Positions 1-7,777 of a stretch of DNA of 64,000 nucleotides are shown here, piece after piece. Location of the stretch: assembly GCF_937138205.1 (NCBI RefSeq), contig NZ_CAKZOT010000112.1, forward strand, positions 62,001 to 126,000, written 5' to 3'. The translations under genes were made by a program, and so were the position numbers. The stretch is from an uncultured Rhodospira sp. (GTDB lineage: Bacteria; Pseudomonadota; Alphaproteobacteria; Rhodospirillales; Rhodospirillaceae). Under the pieces are notes generated by a model. That model made no database searches, was not told the origin of the DNA, and saw nothing but the letters and a program-made list of their open reading frames with translations. The first letter of the stretch is position 1. The number at the start of each line of letters is the position of its first letter.

Positions 1-201
1 GGAGATCTCCCGCGCGTAGGGGACACACCAGACGAAATCCTCGTCGCCGCTGTAGGCCGGCACGGGCACCAATCCCTCGCCGACGTCCACCGTTCCGCAC
101 GCCGCGAGCGTCAGCAACACGACCCCGACCAGCGCCGCCTTCTTGGCGGGGCAGGGGAGGGGGCTTCGCGGTCCTGCCATTTTGGGAATCTCTGACGTCA
201 T
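1..201 (-). CDS. CHAP-domain lipoprotein, N-terminal part
   Basis: The gene runs off the left edge; only its first 67 codons are visible. The product starts with a lipoprotein signal: a Lys-Lys pair near residue 20, a hydrophobic stretch, then the lipobox LAAC with the Cys at residue 35 counted from the ATG at 201. A second in-frame ATG at 180 would put that Cys at residue 28 and gives a more usual signal length. The last visible residues, WCVPYAREIS, match the start of CHAP amidase/peptidase domains, where this Cys is the nucleophile. It is probably an outer-membrane-anchored peptidoglycan hydrolase. The domain call rests on about ten residues and could change with the rest of the gene. Confidence 0.6.
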   Translation of the reverse strand, partial: MTSEIPKMAGPRSPLPCPAKKAALVGVVLLTLAACGTVDVGEGLVPVPAYSGDEDFVWCVPYAREIS

Positions 202-433
202 CCCAAGCCTCTACGGTCTTATTCTAAGAATTAAGGATAGTATACCTATCTAATGCATTGTTTTCAATGGGAAAAATCCATTATACAAATGGGACCGATC
301 GCCCGGACTGTTGCGCCTGGGCGTCAGGTTGGGTAACGAAATCACCGTGCTGGGCGGCGCGGCGGCGACGACCTAACCCGCCGTCACGGGGCTACCCGAT
401 TCACACAACCGTGAAGGCGGCGCCTTCCGCCTG

Positions 434-475
434 AACCCCCTCCCGACCTCCCCCATAAATGGAAGAGGAGTCTGG
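434..475 (+). repeat. C-rich repeat element, copy A
   Basis: The unit reads AACCCCCTCCCGACC then TCCCCCATAAATGG and ends in AGAGGAGTC. It matches the reverse complement of the element at 523-565 over about 40 bases. The internal palindrome is partly decayed here (CCCCCAT-AAA-TGGAAG). Confidence 0.65.
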
Positions 476-522
476 TTCGCATTTTTCGGTAGGCCGGAGA
501 GCAGGCCGCGGAACGGGTGCAG

Positions 523-565
523 TCCGGACTCCCTCCCCGTTTACGGGGAGGGTTGGGGAGGGGTT
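523..565 (-). repeat. C-rich repeat element, copy B (inverted)
   Basis: It contains the perfect hairpin CCTCCCCGT-TT-ACGGGGAGG at 532-551, followed by GTTGGGGAGGGG. Its reverse complement aligns with copy A at 434-475, so the two form a head-to-head pair separated by about 47 bases. Elements of this CCTCCCC-hairpin kind are scattered in many GC-rich proteobacterial genomes; a terminator or a small non-autonomous mobile element are both possible. Confidence 0.65.
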
Positions 566-638
566 CTGTTCCGTCTTGTCGGCTCACGCGAACACTGGCG
601 GTGAACTGTGAGTATCATAGGTCAGGGGAGATGATCGC

Positions 639-1076
639 ATGGGTCTTCAAGGTGGCGCATGGACGTTCGAGGCCGGCAGCCCGCCCCTGGATGCCGTGGT
701 GGCGGCGTTGCGCGACCGCACCGGGCTCGACCTGAAGTCGGCGTACGATGAGGATGACGACCTCACCTGTGTGGAGACCGCCCAGGCGCGGGCGATGCTT
801 CTCCACTGGGAGCGCACCGATCACCGGATCGCGGTCTGCACGCCGATTCCGCTTCACCCGTACCTTTGGGCTCACCTGGACAAGGCGATGGCCCAGCTTG
901 GCGGCGTGTTCGACACGTCGGACGACGTTCACTCTCCGCCCGAGCCCCTGCGTCCGGCGTTCGACCGCCCGTGGCCGGATCTGAGCTGGCGCCAGCGCGC
1001 GCTCCTCCGGCATCCGTTTCTGAAAGAGATCGCGCCACTTCGGAACCTGATCGTCGAGCGGCGCGGTCACCGCTAA
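639..1076 (+). CDS. Hypothetical protein, 145 aa
   Basis: No family was recognised. The protein is acidic in its first half (a DEDDDL run near residue 40) and basic at its C-terminus, with no signal peptide or membrane segment. The ATG at 639 has a good ribosome binding site, GGGGAG, eight bases upstream. The opposite strand is also open over the same stretch (615-1070), but the plus frame has the better start signal and third-position G/C pattern. It ends 8 bases before the convergent crotonase gene. Confidence 0.55.
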   Translation: MGLQGGAWTFEAGSPPLDAVVAALRDRTGLDLKSAYDEDDDLTCVETAQARAMLLHWERTDHRIAVCTPIPLHPYLWAHLDKAMAQLGGVFDTSDDVHSPPEPLRPAFDRPWPDLSWRQRALLRHPFLKEIAPLRNLIVERRGHR

Positions 1077-1083
1077 AAGGCGG

Positions 1084-1896
1084 CTACTCCCCCGTCCATT
1101 TGGGCTCGCGCTTTTCCAGGAAGGCGTCGATGCCCTCCTCGGCGTCGCGGGCCAGCATGTTGGTGGTCATGACATCGCTGGCGTAGGCGTAGGCGTCGGC
1201 CAGCGGCATGTCGAGTTGGCGATAGAAGGCCTCTTTTCCGATGGCCAGGGTGAGCGGTGACTTGGCGGCGATGGTGCCGGCCAGGGCGGTCACGCGCCGG
1301 TCAAGCTCCGCCTCGTCGGGCACGACGGCGTTGATCAGCCCGGCCGCCAGGGCCTCGTCGGCCGTGATCGGGCGCCCGGTCAACAGCATCTCCATGGCCT
1401 GCTTGCGCCCCACGTTGCGGGTCAGCGCCACCATCGGCGTGGAGCAGAACAGGCCGATGTTCACGCCCGGTGTGGCGAACCGGGCGTCCTCGACCGCCAC
1501 GGCCAGGTCGCAGGTGGCCACCAACTGGCAGCCGGCCGCCGTCGCCATGCCGTGCACGCGGGCGATCACCGGCTTGGGCAGGCGGGTGATGGCCAGCATC
1601 AGGTTGGAGCACTGCTGGAACAGGCTTTCGTAGAAGTCCCGCCCGGTATTGGCCCGCACCTCCTTCAGGTCGTGACCGGCGCAGAAGGCGGGTCCGTTGC
1701 CGGCGAGGATCACCGCCTTCACCGAGTCGTCCTCGGCAACGGCGGTGAGCGCCGCCTGCAGGTCCGTCATCAGCGCCACCGACAGGGCGTTGCGGGCCGT
1801 CGGCCGGTTGAGCGTCAGCGTGGCGATGCCGCCGGCGTCCTCGCGCAGAAGGATCGGCTCGGACGTCGTGGTCTCGGCGGTGGCGCGGGTGGACAT
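1084..1896 (-). CDS. Enoyl-CoA hydratase/isomerase family protein, ECHDC3-like
   Basis: A crotonase-fold protein of 270 aa. The CoA-binding/oxyanion-hole segment FCAGHDLKEV (residues 71-80) and the second oxyanion region HGMATAAGCQL (115-125) are present. The two glutamates that catalyse hydration in classical enoyl-CoA hydratases are missing: Gln124 and Gly144 occupy those places. The sequence AGCQLVATCDLAVA and the FATPGVNIGLFCSTP stretch (140-154) are typical of the ECHDC3 branch, whose reaction is not settled. It should therefore not be annotated as a beta-oxidation hydratase. It is a single gene; the promoter side faces the signal-peptide protein gene at 1970-2587, which lies in the same direction upstream. 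Confidence 0.85.
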   Translation of the reverse strand: MSTRATAETTTSEPILLREDAGGIATLTLNRPTARNALSVALMTDLQAALTAVAEDDSVKAVILAGNGPAFCAGHDLKEVRANTGRDFYESLFQQCSNLMLAITRLPKPVIARVHGMATAAGCQLVATCDLAVAVEDARFATPGVNIGLFCSTPMVALTRNVGRKQAMEMLLTGRPITADEALAAGLINAVVPDEAELDRRVTALAGTIAAKSPLTLAIGKEAFYRQLDMPLADAYAYASDVMTTNMLARDAEEGIDAFLEKREPKWTGE

Positions 1897-1969
1897 GGGA
1901 AAGCCTCCGTGAATGAGCCGTGCGCCCGTCTCATGTCACCCGCCGCCCCCCATCGGTCAAGGGGGCGCG

Positions 1970-2587
1970 TCAGGGTGCGGCCACCGAGAACGGCACCTCG
2001 CGCGTGACGGTATCGCCGGCCACGGCGTCGTGCACCGTGAGCTGGATGACGTAGTCGCCGGCCGGCAGCCGCTCGGTGCCGAGCGACATGGTCATGTAGA
2101 CGCGGGTCGACGGCGCATGGAAGGAAAAGGGGACGTCGGCGAAGTTGCGCTGTCCGCCCAGCACCGTCCCATCGGTGTCCAGCACCAGGAAATCGGCCGT
2201 CATGCCAAGGGTGTAGACCCCGTCCTCGAACTCATAGGCGAGGCCGATCGGCTCAATGTAAAGATGCAGCGTTTCACCGGCCGCATACGGGCCGGGCTCG
2301 CGCGGCGTAAAGGCGCGGAAGCCGGCGGCGACCTCGGTCGTGGCCTCGACCCGGGTCAGATCGAAGGGCGCGGCGCTCCACACCGCCAACGTCGCCTCGC
2401 GCAACGCCTCCACCGCCTCGGCGGGCCGGCCGGCGGTGACACTCTCGGCGGCCCGGGCCACGGCCGCGCGCGCCTCTGCGGCGGCATTGCCCGACTGGGC
2501 GCGGGCGCCATCGCCGATCAGCAGGCCGCCGGAAAGGGCGATCACACCCGCCACCAAAAGGGTCCGCGTCAGGCTCAAGGTCATCAT
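1970..2587 (-). CDS. Hypothetical exported protein, 205 aa
   Basis: The first 30 residues form a clear Sec signal peptide (TRTLLVAGVIALSGGLLI, then GARAQ as a likely cleavage site). The rest is soluble: an Ala/Glu-rich helical part (about 35-75) followed by a beta-rich part ending in a segment like YVIQLTVHDAVAGD, reminiscent of immunoglobulin-like folds. The start at 2587 was chosen over longer upstream frames because GGGGGACGAG lies about nine bases before it and the signal peptide begins there; ATG at 2584 is equally possible. Function unknown; periplasmic location inferred. Confidence 0.7.
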   Translation of the reverse strand: MMTLSLTRTLLVAGVIALSGGLLIGDGARAQSGNAAAEARAAVARAAESVTAGRPAEAVEALREATLAVWSAAPFDLTRVEATTEVAAGFRAFTPREPGPYAAGETLHLYIEPIGLAYEFEDGVYTLGMTADFLVLDTDGTVLGGQRNFADVPFSFHAPSTRVYMTMSLGTERLPAGDYVIQLTVHDAVAGDTVTREVPFSVAAP

Positions 2588-2716
2588 GACCACTCGTCCC
2601 CCATAACGTTGCCATGACCGTGGCCCGGGTGCCTCCGCCGCATCCGGTTCCATACGGTGCCGTTTGGATGTAGTCTGACGGCCTCGACCCCCGCCGCCCA
2701 TGGACTATACCCGCCC

Positions 2717-3205
2717 ATGTCCCGAATTTCACTGCCCGAGTTCACCGCCATCCTGGATCGGGAACTGCCGATCACCCGACTGCTCGGCATCCGCACGGAG
2801 GCGATCGAGCACGGCCGGGGGCGGTTGCGCATGGCCTTCAACCCGGACCTGGTGCGGCCCGGCGGCACGGTGGCGGGACCGGCCATGATGGCCCTGGCCG
2901 ACGTCGCCATGTATGCCGTCGTTCTCAGCCTTCTGGGGCCGGTGGAACTGGCGGTGACCACCAACCTGTCGATCAATTTCCTGCGCAAGCCGGCGCCCGG
3001 CGACGTCATCGCCGAGGCGCACGCGCTGAAGGGCGGCCGCCGCCTGATCGTGGTCGAGGTCGAACTGTATTCAGGGACCAGCGACCCGGACGGCGAACGC
3101 CTGCTGGTGGCGCATACGGTCGGCACCTACTCGGCGCCGCCGCTGCCGGAATCGGCGGCGGTGGAAAAGGCCATTGAGGCTGGGAGCTGGGACAAGGTAT
3201 CCTGA
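2717..3205 (+). CDS. PaaI-type hotdog thioesterase
   Basis: A 162-aa single-domain hotdog protein. The core segment PGGTVAGPAMMALADVAMY (about 47-66) corresponds to the substrate-binding helix region of PaaI-like acyl-CoA thioesterases, and TTNLSINFLRKP (80-92) to the following strand. It probably cleaves an acyl- or aryl-CoA in the cytoplasm; the substrate cannot be told. The ATG at 2717 is preferred over one at 2657 because homology begins there. It is divergent from the exported protein gene at 2587 and shares a 129-base promoter region with it. Confidence 0.8.
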   Translation: MSRISLPEFTAILDRELPITRLLGIRTEAIEHGRGRLRMAFNPDLVRPGGTVAGPAMMALADVAMYAVVLSLLGPVELAVTTNLSINFLRKPAPGDVIAEAHALKGGRRLIVVEVELYSGTSDPDGERLLVAHTVGTYSAPPLPESAAVEKAIEAGSWDKVS

Positions 3206-3246
3206 TACCATCGGCGCACGCTTCTGAAATCGCCGCGTTTTTCGCG

Positions 3247-3274
3247 TTGACACGCCGGATTTCGGTGGCATAGT
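3247..3274 (+). promoter_or_regulatory. Sigma-70-type promoter of rplM-rpsI
   Basis: A perfect TTGACA at 3247-3252 is followed after 16 bases by CATAGT at 3269-3274. Transcription would start near 3281, leaving a leader of about 75 bases before rplM. It is the best-looking housekeeping promoter in the window, fitting a ribosomal protein operon. Confidence 0.55.
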
Positions 3275-3356
3275 GCGCGCTCCTGGGCCGGCGGCACGAT
3301 CGCCCCGGCCTGCCCGATTCCGACAGGCCTGCGACAGTTCGCGGACGGAGAGCCGA

Positions 3357-3821
3357 ATGAAAACCTATTCCGCCAAGCCCAGCGAGGTGGAGCGCAAGTG
3401 GTACGTGATCGACGCCGACGGCGTCGTGCTGGGCCGCCTTGCCGCCACCGTCGCCACCATTCTGCGCGGCAAGCACAAGACCATGTACACGCCGCACATC
3501 GACACGGGCGATCACGTCATCGTCATCAACGCCGACAAGGTGCGCCTGACCGGCCGCAAGCTGACCCAGAAGCGGTTCTACTGGCACACCGGCTATCCGG
3601 GCGGCATCAAGAGCAAGACCATGGAGCAGATCCTGGGCGGCAAGCACCCGCAGCGGGTGGTCGAAAAGGCCGTCGAGCGCATGGTGCCCAAGGGTCCGCT
3701 GGGCCGGGCGCAGCTCGGCAAGCTGCGCGTCTACACCGGGGAAACGCACCCGCACGCGGCGCAGCAGCCGGAGGTCCTGGACCTCGCGGCCCGCAATCCC
3801 AAGAACAAGAGGAGTCACTAG
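3357..3821 (+). CDS. rplM: Large ribosomal subunit protein uL13
   Basis: The 154-aa product covers the whole L13 family: [19 protein letters not shown] at the start, the [16 protein letters not shown] segment, [17 protein letters not shown], and [12 protein letters not shown]. It is an early-assembling 50S protein that binds 23S rRNA. The ATG at 3357 follows GGACGGAGAG and matches the family start; the frame is open to 3273 but that extension is not conserved. It forms the universal rplM-rpsI pair, with 3 bases between the genes. Confidence 0.97.
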   Translation: MKTYSAKPSEVERKWYVIDADGVVLGRLAATVATILRGKHKTMYTPHIDTGDHVIVINADKVRLTGRKLTQKRFYWHTGYPGGIKSKTMEQILGGKHPQRVVEKAVERMVPKGPLGRAQLGKLRVYTGETHPHAAQQPEVLDLAARNPKNKRSH

Positions 3822-3824
3822 GCC

Positions 3825-4343
3825 ATGGCCGATGAACGCGTGGGCCTGGAGGGCCTCAAGGACGCCATGCGCGGTCAGGCCGCGCAGACCACCACGACGG
3901 GCGCGCCGGCCCCCGCCGACGACCCGGGCGAGGCCCGCCAGCCGCTGCGGGACGCCTTCGGCCGCGCCTATGCCACCGGACGGCGCAAGAACGCCGTCGC
4001 CCGCGTGTGGGTCAAGCCCGGCTCCGGTCGCATCACCGTGAATGGGCGGGACATCGTCAACTACTTCCCGCGCCCGGTGCTGCGCATGGTCATCAACCAG
4101 CCGTTCGTGGTGACCCAGACCAAGGGCCAGTTCGACGTCATCTGCACCGTCAAGGGCGGCGGGCTGTCGGGCCAGGCGGGCGCCGTGCGCCACGGCCTGT
4201 CGCACGCCATGGGCCGCTGGGACCCGGCGCTGCGTCCGCCGCTGAAGGCGCAGGGCTTCCTGACCCGCGATTCGCGCGTGGTCGAGCGTAAGAAGTACGG
4301 CAAGGCGAAAGCCCGCCGCAGCTTCCAGTTCTCGAAGCGTTAG
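3825..4343 (+). CDS. rpsI: Small ribosomal subunit protein uS9
   Basis: A 172-aa S9 protein. The conserved part starts near residue 46 ([18 protein letters not shown]) and ends in the invariant SFQFSKR tail, which reaches the decoding centre. The first 45 residues are an Ala/Thr/Pro-rich extension absent from E. coli S9 (130 aa) but usual, in shorter form, in alphaproteobacteria. ATG at 3825 is 3 bases after the rplM stop, so the two are co-translated. Confidence 0.97.
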   Translation: MADERVGLEGLKDAMRGQAAQTTTTGAPAPADDPGEARQPLRDAFGRAYATGRRKNAVARVWVKPGSGRITVNGRDIVNYFPRPVLRMVINQPFVVTQTKGQFDVICTVKGGGLSGQAGAVRHGLSHAMGRWDPALRPPLKAQGFLTRDSRVVERKKYGKAKARRSFQFSKR

Positions 4344-4371
4344 GGCCACGGTGTTACCGTTTTCCGGGGTA

Positions 4372-4397
4372 CCATCGGCGACACGTGTTGCCGATGG
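4372..4397. repeat. 26-base near-perfect palindrome after rpsI
   Basis: CCATCGGC-GACACGTGTT-GCCGATGG: 8-bp perfect arms, and the centre continues pairing around CACGTG with one G-T mismatch. It starts 28 bases after the rpsI stop and ends 24 bases before the entericidin-like start. There is no T-tract, so it may be a factor-dependent terminator hairpin, an mRNA-end stabiliser, or an operator of the next gene. Confidence 0.5.
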
Positions 4398-4420
4398 ACC
4401 GGGAACGGAGGCAAGGAACC

Positions 4421-4579
4421 ATGACACCCAAACGCTCTTCCATGCCCGTCGTGGCCGCCGTGGTATTCGGTGCCCTCGTGCTTGCCTCGTGCAGCACGGT
4501 GGAGGGCATCGGCAAGGACATCAACGCGGGCGGTCGGATCCTCTCCGACACCGCCCGGGATGTGAAGGAAGAGCTGTAG
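4421..4579 (+). CDS. Entericidin A/B family lipoprotein
   Basis: A 52-aa lipoprotein: signal MTPKRSSMPVVAAVVFGALV, lipobox LASC, then a short mature peptide (CSTVEGIGKDINAGGRI...) with the Cys-x-Thr-x-x-Gly-x-Gly-Lys-Asp pattern of entericidins. Family members are small membrane-anchored peptides tied to stationary-phase envelope stress; in E. coli ecnA/ecnB act as an antidote/toxin pair. Only one copy is here. The ATG at 4421 has GGAACGGAGG close upstream; a frame open to 4385 adds an unconserved stretch. Confidence 0.85.
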   Translation: MTPKRSSMPVVAAVVFGALVLASCSTVEGIGKDINAGGRILSDTARDVKEEL

Positions 4580-4663
4580 GGGGCTGTCCCTGGCCGGCGC
4601 TTTTTCTTTTCGCGTGACTTTCGTTTCGATATCGTGGCGAGATCACCGGACGGAGGCAGCGCG

Positions 4664-5062
4664 ATGACCGAGGGCAGAGCATTCAGTCTTGAGGTGGTCG
4701 CGCCGGTCTTCCCGGTCGCGGATGTCGTCGCCGCGCGCGATTACTATACGGGCTGTCTGGGGTTCGACTTGGCGTTCGAATGGTCCGATACCGATGATGG
4801 ACCCTTGAGCTATGCCATCGTCCGCCATGGGTCCTGCCAGCTGCATCTGTCGGCCAGCACGGCGGAGTCCAGGGCCGTGGCCTATGTGTTCGTGAACGGG
4901 GTCGAAGCCTACCACGACGCGGTGCAAAGGGGGGGCGGGCAGATCACCTGTCCGCTGGAAACCCAGCCGTGGGACATGCGCGAGTTCGAGGTCACCGACC
5001 CCGACGGCAATCGATTGGTTTTCGGGGAGCATGTGTCCCGTCTGACCGAGGGCGCCGATTGA
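4664..5062 (+). CDS. VOC (glyoxalase/bleomycin-resistance) family protein
   Basis: A 132-aa protein of two beta-alpha-beta-beta-beta modules. The signature segments are VFPVADVVAARDYYTGCLGF (14-33) and the closing FEVTDPDGNRLVFGEH. Dimers of such domains bind a metal or a small hydrophobic ligand. Function is open: the set of metal ligands expected of glyoxalase I is not fully evident. ATG at 4664 follows CGGAGG by eight bases; the gene is monocistronic as far as spacing shows. Confidence 0.85.
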   Translation: MTEGRAFSLEVVAPVFPVADVVAARDYYTGCLGFDLAFEWSDTDDGPLSYAIVRHGSCQLHLSASTAESRAVAYVFVNGVEAYHDAVQRGGGQITCPLETQPWDMREFEVTDPDGNRLVFGEHVSRLTEGAD

Positions 5063-5174
5063 TCCGAGCCCGGAAAGACTGCGGCACTTGACCCCGCCGG
5101 CCCCCTGCGCCACTGTCCTGCGCCCCCGGCGCGTGGTTCGTCCGCCGGGGCGTTCCACTCAGGGCCCAGGTGCC

Positions 5175-6398
5175 ATGCTCCAGACCGAATTCTACCGCGT
5201 CAAGCGGCTGCCGCCGTACGTCTTCGCCGAAGTGAACGCCATGAAGGCGCGCGCCCGCGCCGCCGGCGAGGACATCATCGACCTGGGCATGGGCAATCCC
5301 GATCAGCCCACGCCGCAGCACATCGTCGACAAGCTGGCCGAGGCCGCCGCCAACCCGCGCGCCCACCGCTATTCCGCCTCGCGCGGCATCCCCGGCCTGC
5401 GCCGCGCGCTGGCGGCCTATTACGAGCGGCGGTTCAATGTCGAGCTGGATCCCGAGACCGAGACCATCGTCACCCTGGGCTCGAAAGAGGGCCTGGCCAA
5501 TCTGGCCCAGGCCATCACCAGCCCGGGCGACATCGTGCTGGCGCCCAACCCCAGCTATCCGATCCACGCCTTCGGCTTCATCATCGCCGGCGGCTCGGTG
5601 CGCCATGTGCCGTGCGAGCCCGATCATACCTTCCTGGAAGCACTTGAGCGCGGCGTGCGGCATTCGGTGCCCAAGCCCATCGCGGTTCTGCTGAACTACC
5701 CGTCCAACCCGACGGCCTACGTGGCCGACCTGGATTTCTATGGGCAGGTGGTGGACTTCTGCCGCCATCACGGCATCTACATCTTGTCCGATCTGGCCTA
5801 TTCGGAGATCTACTTCAACGACCAGCCGCCGCCGTCGGTGCTGCAGGTGCCGGGTGCGCGCGACGTGGCGGTCGAGTTCACCTCGCTGTCCAAGAGCTAC
5901 AACATGCCCGGCTGGCGCATCGGCTTCGCCGCCGGCAACCGGCACCTGATCGGGGCACTGACGCGCATCAAGTCCTACCTGGACTACGGCGCCTTCACAC
6001 CGGTGCAGGTGGCCGCCACGGCCGCCCTCAACGGCCCGCAGGAATGCGTCGGCGAGATCCGGCAGATGTACAAGGACCGCCGCGACGCCATGGTCGAGGC
6101 GTTCGATCAGGCCGGCTGGACGGTGCCGTCTCCGCCGGCGACCATGTTCGCCTGGGTGCCGGTGCCGCCGGCGTTCGCCCATATGGGCTCGCTGGAGTTC
6201 TCCAAGCTGCTGTTGCAAGAGGCCAAGGTGGCGGTGTCGCCGGGCGTCGGTTTTGGCGAGCACGGTGACCAGCATGTGCGCATCGCGCTGGTGGAAAACC
6301 GCCAGCGCATTCGACAGGCGGCCAGGAATATCAAGACGTTCCTGTCCAATTACGATACGTTGCTTGAACAATCGGAACGCAAACGCGCGGAGGTGTGA
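5175..6398 (+). CDS. PLP-dependent class I/II aminotransferase (AlaC/DapL-like)
   Basis: A 407-aa fold-type I aminotransferase. Visible landmarks: DLGMGNPDQPTP (N-terminal substrate loop), LNYPSNPTA (the NPT motif), DLAYSEIYF (the Asp and Tyr that hold PLP) and SLSKSYNMPGWRIGF, which carries the Schiff-base lysine. The N-terminus FYRVKRLPPYVFAEVNAMK is typical of the AlaC branch, alanine/glutamate-pyruvate transaminases often labelled LL-diaminopimelate aminotransferase. It is followed after 5 bases by hom, a conserved alphaproteobacterial pairing that suggests a role in amino acid biosynthesis. ATG 5175 was chosen by family start. Confidence 0.9.
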   Translation: MLQTEFYRVKRLPPYVFAEVNAMKARARAAGEDIIDLGMGNPDQPTPQHIVDKLAEAAANPRAHRYSASRGIPGLRRALAAYYERRFNVELDPETETIVTLGSKEGLANLAQAITSPGDIVLAPNPSYPIHAFGFIIAGGSVRHVPCEPDHTFLEALERGVRHSVPKPIAVLLNYPSNPTAYVADLDFYGQVVDFCRHHGIYILSDLAYSEIYFNDQPPPSVLQVPGARDVAVEFTSLSKSYNMPGWRIGFAAGNRHLIGALTRIKSYLDYGAFTPVQVAATAALNGPQECVGEIRQMYKDRRDAMVEAFDQAGWTVPSPPATMFAWVPVPPAFAHMGSLEFSKLLLQEAKVAVSPGVGFGEHGDQHVRIALVENRQRIRQAARNIKTFLSNYDTLLEQSERKRAEV

Positions 6399-6403
6399 GG
6401 GGT

Positions 6404-7696
6404 ATGGCGGCGCCGTTGAGGATTGCCATTGCCGGCCTGGGAACGGTCGGGGTCGGAACGGTTCAGCTTCTGCAGGAGCACGCACAGACCATCGCCACGC
6501 GGTGCAGCCGTCCCATCGAGATCACGGCGGTCAGCGCCAGGGACCGGCGGCGCAACCGGGGCTGCGACGTCTCCATGGCCACGTGGTACGACGATCCCGT
6601 GGCCATGGCGCGCGAGGCCGAGGCCGATGTGATCGTGGAACTGATCGGGGGGTCCGACGGTGTCGCGCGCGAGACGGTGCGGGCGGCCCTGGGTGCCGGC
6701 CGGGACGTGGTGACCGCCAACAAGGCCTTGCTTGCCGTGCATGGCACCGACTTGGCGCGGGCGGCCGAAGGCGCGGGCAAGCATCTGGCCTACGAGGCCG
6801 CCGTCGCCGGCGGCATCCCGATCATCAAGGCGCTGCGCGAAGGGCTGGCCGGCAACAGCGTTCAGCGCGTCTATGGGATCCTGAACGGCACCTGCAACTA
6901 CATCCTGACGACGATGGAGGCCACGGGCCGCGACTTCCAGGACGTGCTGGCCGAGGCCCAGCACCTGGGCTACGCCGAGGCCGATCCGACCTTCGACGTG
7001 GACGGCATCGATGCCGGCCACAAGCTGGCGCTGCTAACCAGCGTGGCGTTCGGCCGTCCGGTGGACTTTCCGTCCGTCTGCCTGGAGGGCATCCGTCACG
7101 TCACCGCCCGGGACATCGCCAACGCCGATGAACTCGGTTATCGTATCAAGCTGCTGGGCGTGGCGGAGGAAACCGAACACGGGGTCCTGCAACGGGTGCA
7201 CCCGTGCATGGTGCCGAAGAACGGCCCCATCGCTTCGGTCGACGGCGTGTTCAACGCGGTCGTTGTGGAAGGCGACCACGTCGGCCGCACCAAGCTGGAG
7301 GGGCAGGGCGCGGGCGCGGGACCCACGGCATCGGCGGTTGTGGCCGACATCATGGACCTGGCGACCGGGCGGGGCGCCTTCACCTTCGGCGTGCCGGTGC
7401 AACACCTGAAGGCCACGCCGGCGGCCACCATCGATACCCATGTCGGGGCCTACTACGTGCGCCTGATGGTGGTGGACCGGCCCGGCGTCTTCGCCGAGAT
7501 CGCCGCCGCCCTGAGGGATGCGCAGGTGTCCATGGAATCCATCCTGCAGCACGGACAGAACCCGGGCGAGATCGTCCCCGTGGTCATGACCCTGCACCCG
7601 ACGGTCGAGGCCGCCGCCACGCGGGCGCTCGCGCGCATCGCCGACATCGGGGCGGTGGTCGAGCCGCCCTGCATGATCCGCATTGAAGACCTTTAA
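6404..7696 (+). CDS. hom: Homoserine dehydrogenase
   Basis: A 430-aa enzyme reducing aspartate semialdehyde to homoserine with NAD(P)H, for threonine and methionine synthesis. Domains in order: Rossmann fold with GLGTVGVGTV (about 10-19), TANKALLAVHG, the catalytic domain with GILNGTCNYILTTM and EADPTFDVDGIDAGHKLAL (the Asp/Lys pair that works on the semialdehyde), and a C-terminal ACT domain (about 350-430) that in relatives mediates threonine inhibition. ATG 6404 lies 5 bases after the aminotransferase stop; GTG at 6395 is possible. A small hairpin (GGGCAT/ATGCCC, 7700-7718) follows the stop. Confidence 0.95.
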   Translation: MAAPLRIAIAGLGTVGVGTVQLLQEHAQTIATRCSRPIEITAVSARDRRRNRGCDVSMATWYDDPVAMAREAEADVIVELIGGSDGVARETVRAALGAGRDVVTANKALLAVHGTDLARAAEGAGKHLAYEAAVAGGIPIIKALREGLAGNSVQRVYGILNGTCNYILTTMEATGRDFQDVLAEAQHLGYAEADPTFDVDGIDAGHKLALLTSVAFGRPVDFPSVCLEGIRHVTARDIANADELGYRIKLLGVAEETEHGVLQRVHPCMVPKNGPIASVDGVFNAVVVEGDHVGRTKLEGQGAGAGPTASAVVADIMDLATGRGAFTFGVPVQHLKATPAATIDTHVGAYYVRLMVVDRPGVFAEIAAALRDAQVSMESILQHGQNPGEIVPVVMTLHPTVEAAATRALARIADIGAVVEPPCMIRIEDL

Positions 7697-7777
7697 GTTG
7701 GGCATTGGGGTTATGCCCACGTGCGACCCTCTCCGTGGTAGGATCGCCGGGTCCATCGGGTCCGGGGATGGGAAGCC

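Larger units (their letters stand above)
202..638. other. 437-base gap: AT-rich promoter zone plus inverted repeat pair
   Basis: No convincing gene lies here. Bases 220-290 are AT-rich and hold short inverted repeats (CATTG-TTTT-CAATG at 256-269) and, on the minus strand, a TATAAT at 280-285 that could be the -10 box of the CHAP lipoprotein gene; no good -35 was seen. Bases 434-475 and 523-565 carry the repeat pair listed separately. The end, GGGGAG at 625-630, is the ribosome binding site of the next gene. Confidence 0.6.

Noticed and set aside
615-1070. Minus-strand alternative to the 145-aa hypothetical protein
   Set aside because: Its start lacks a ribosome site, whereas the plus frame has GGGGAG at the right distance. 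Kept as a residual doubt in that entry.
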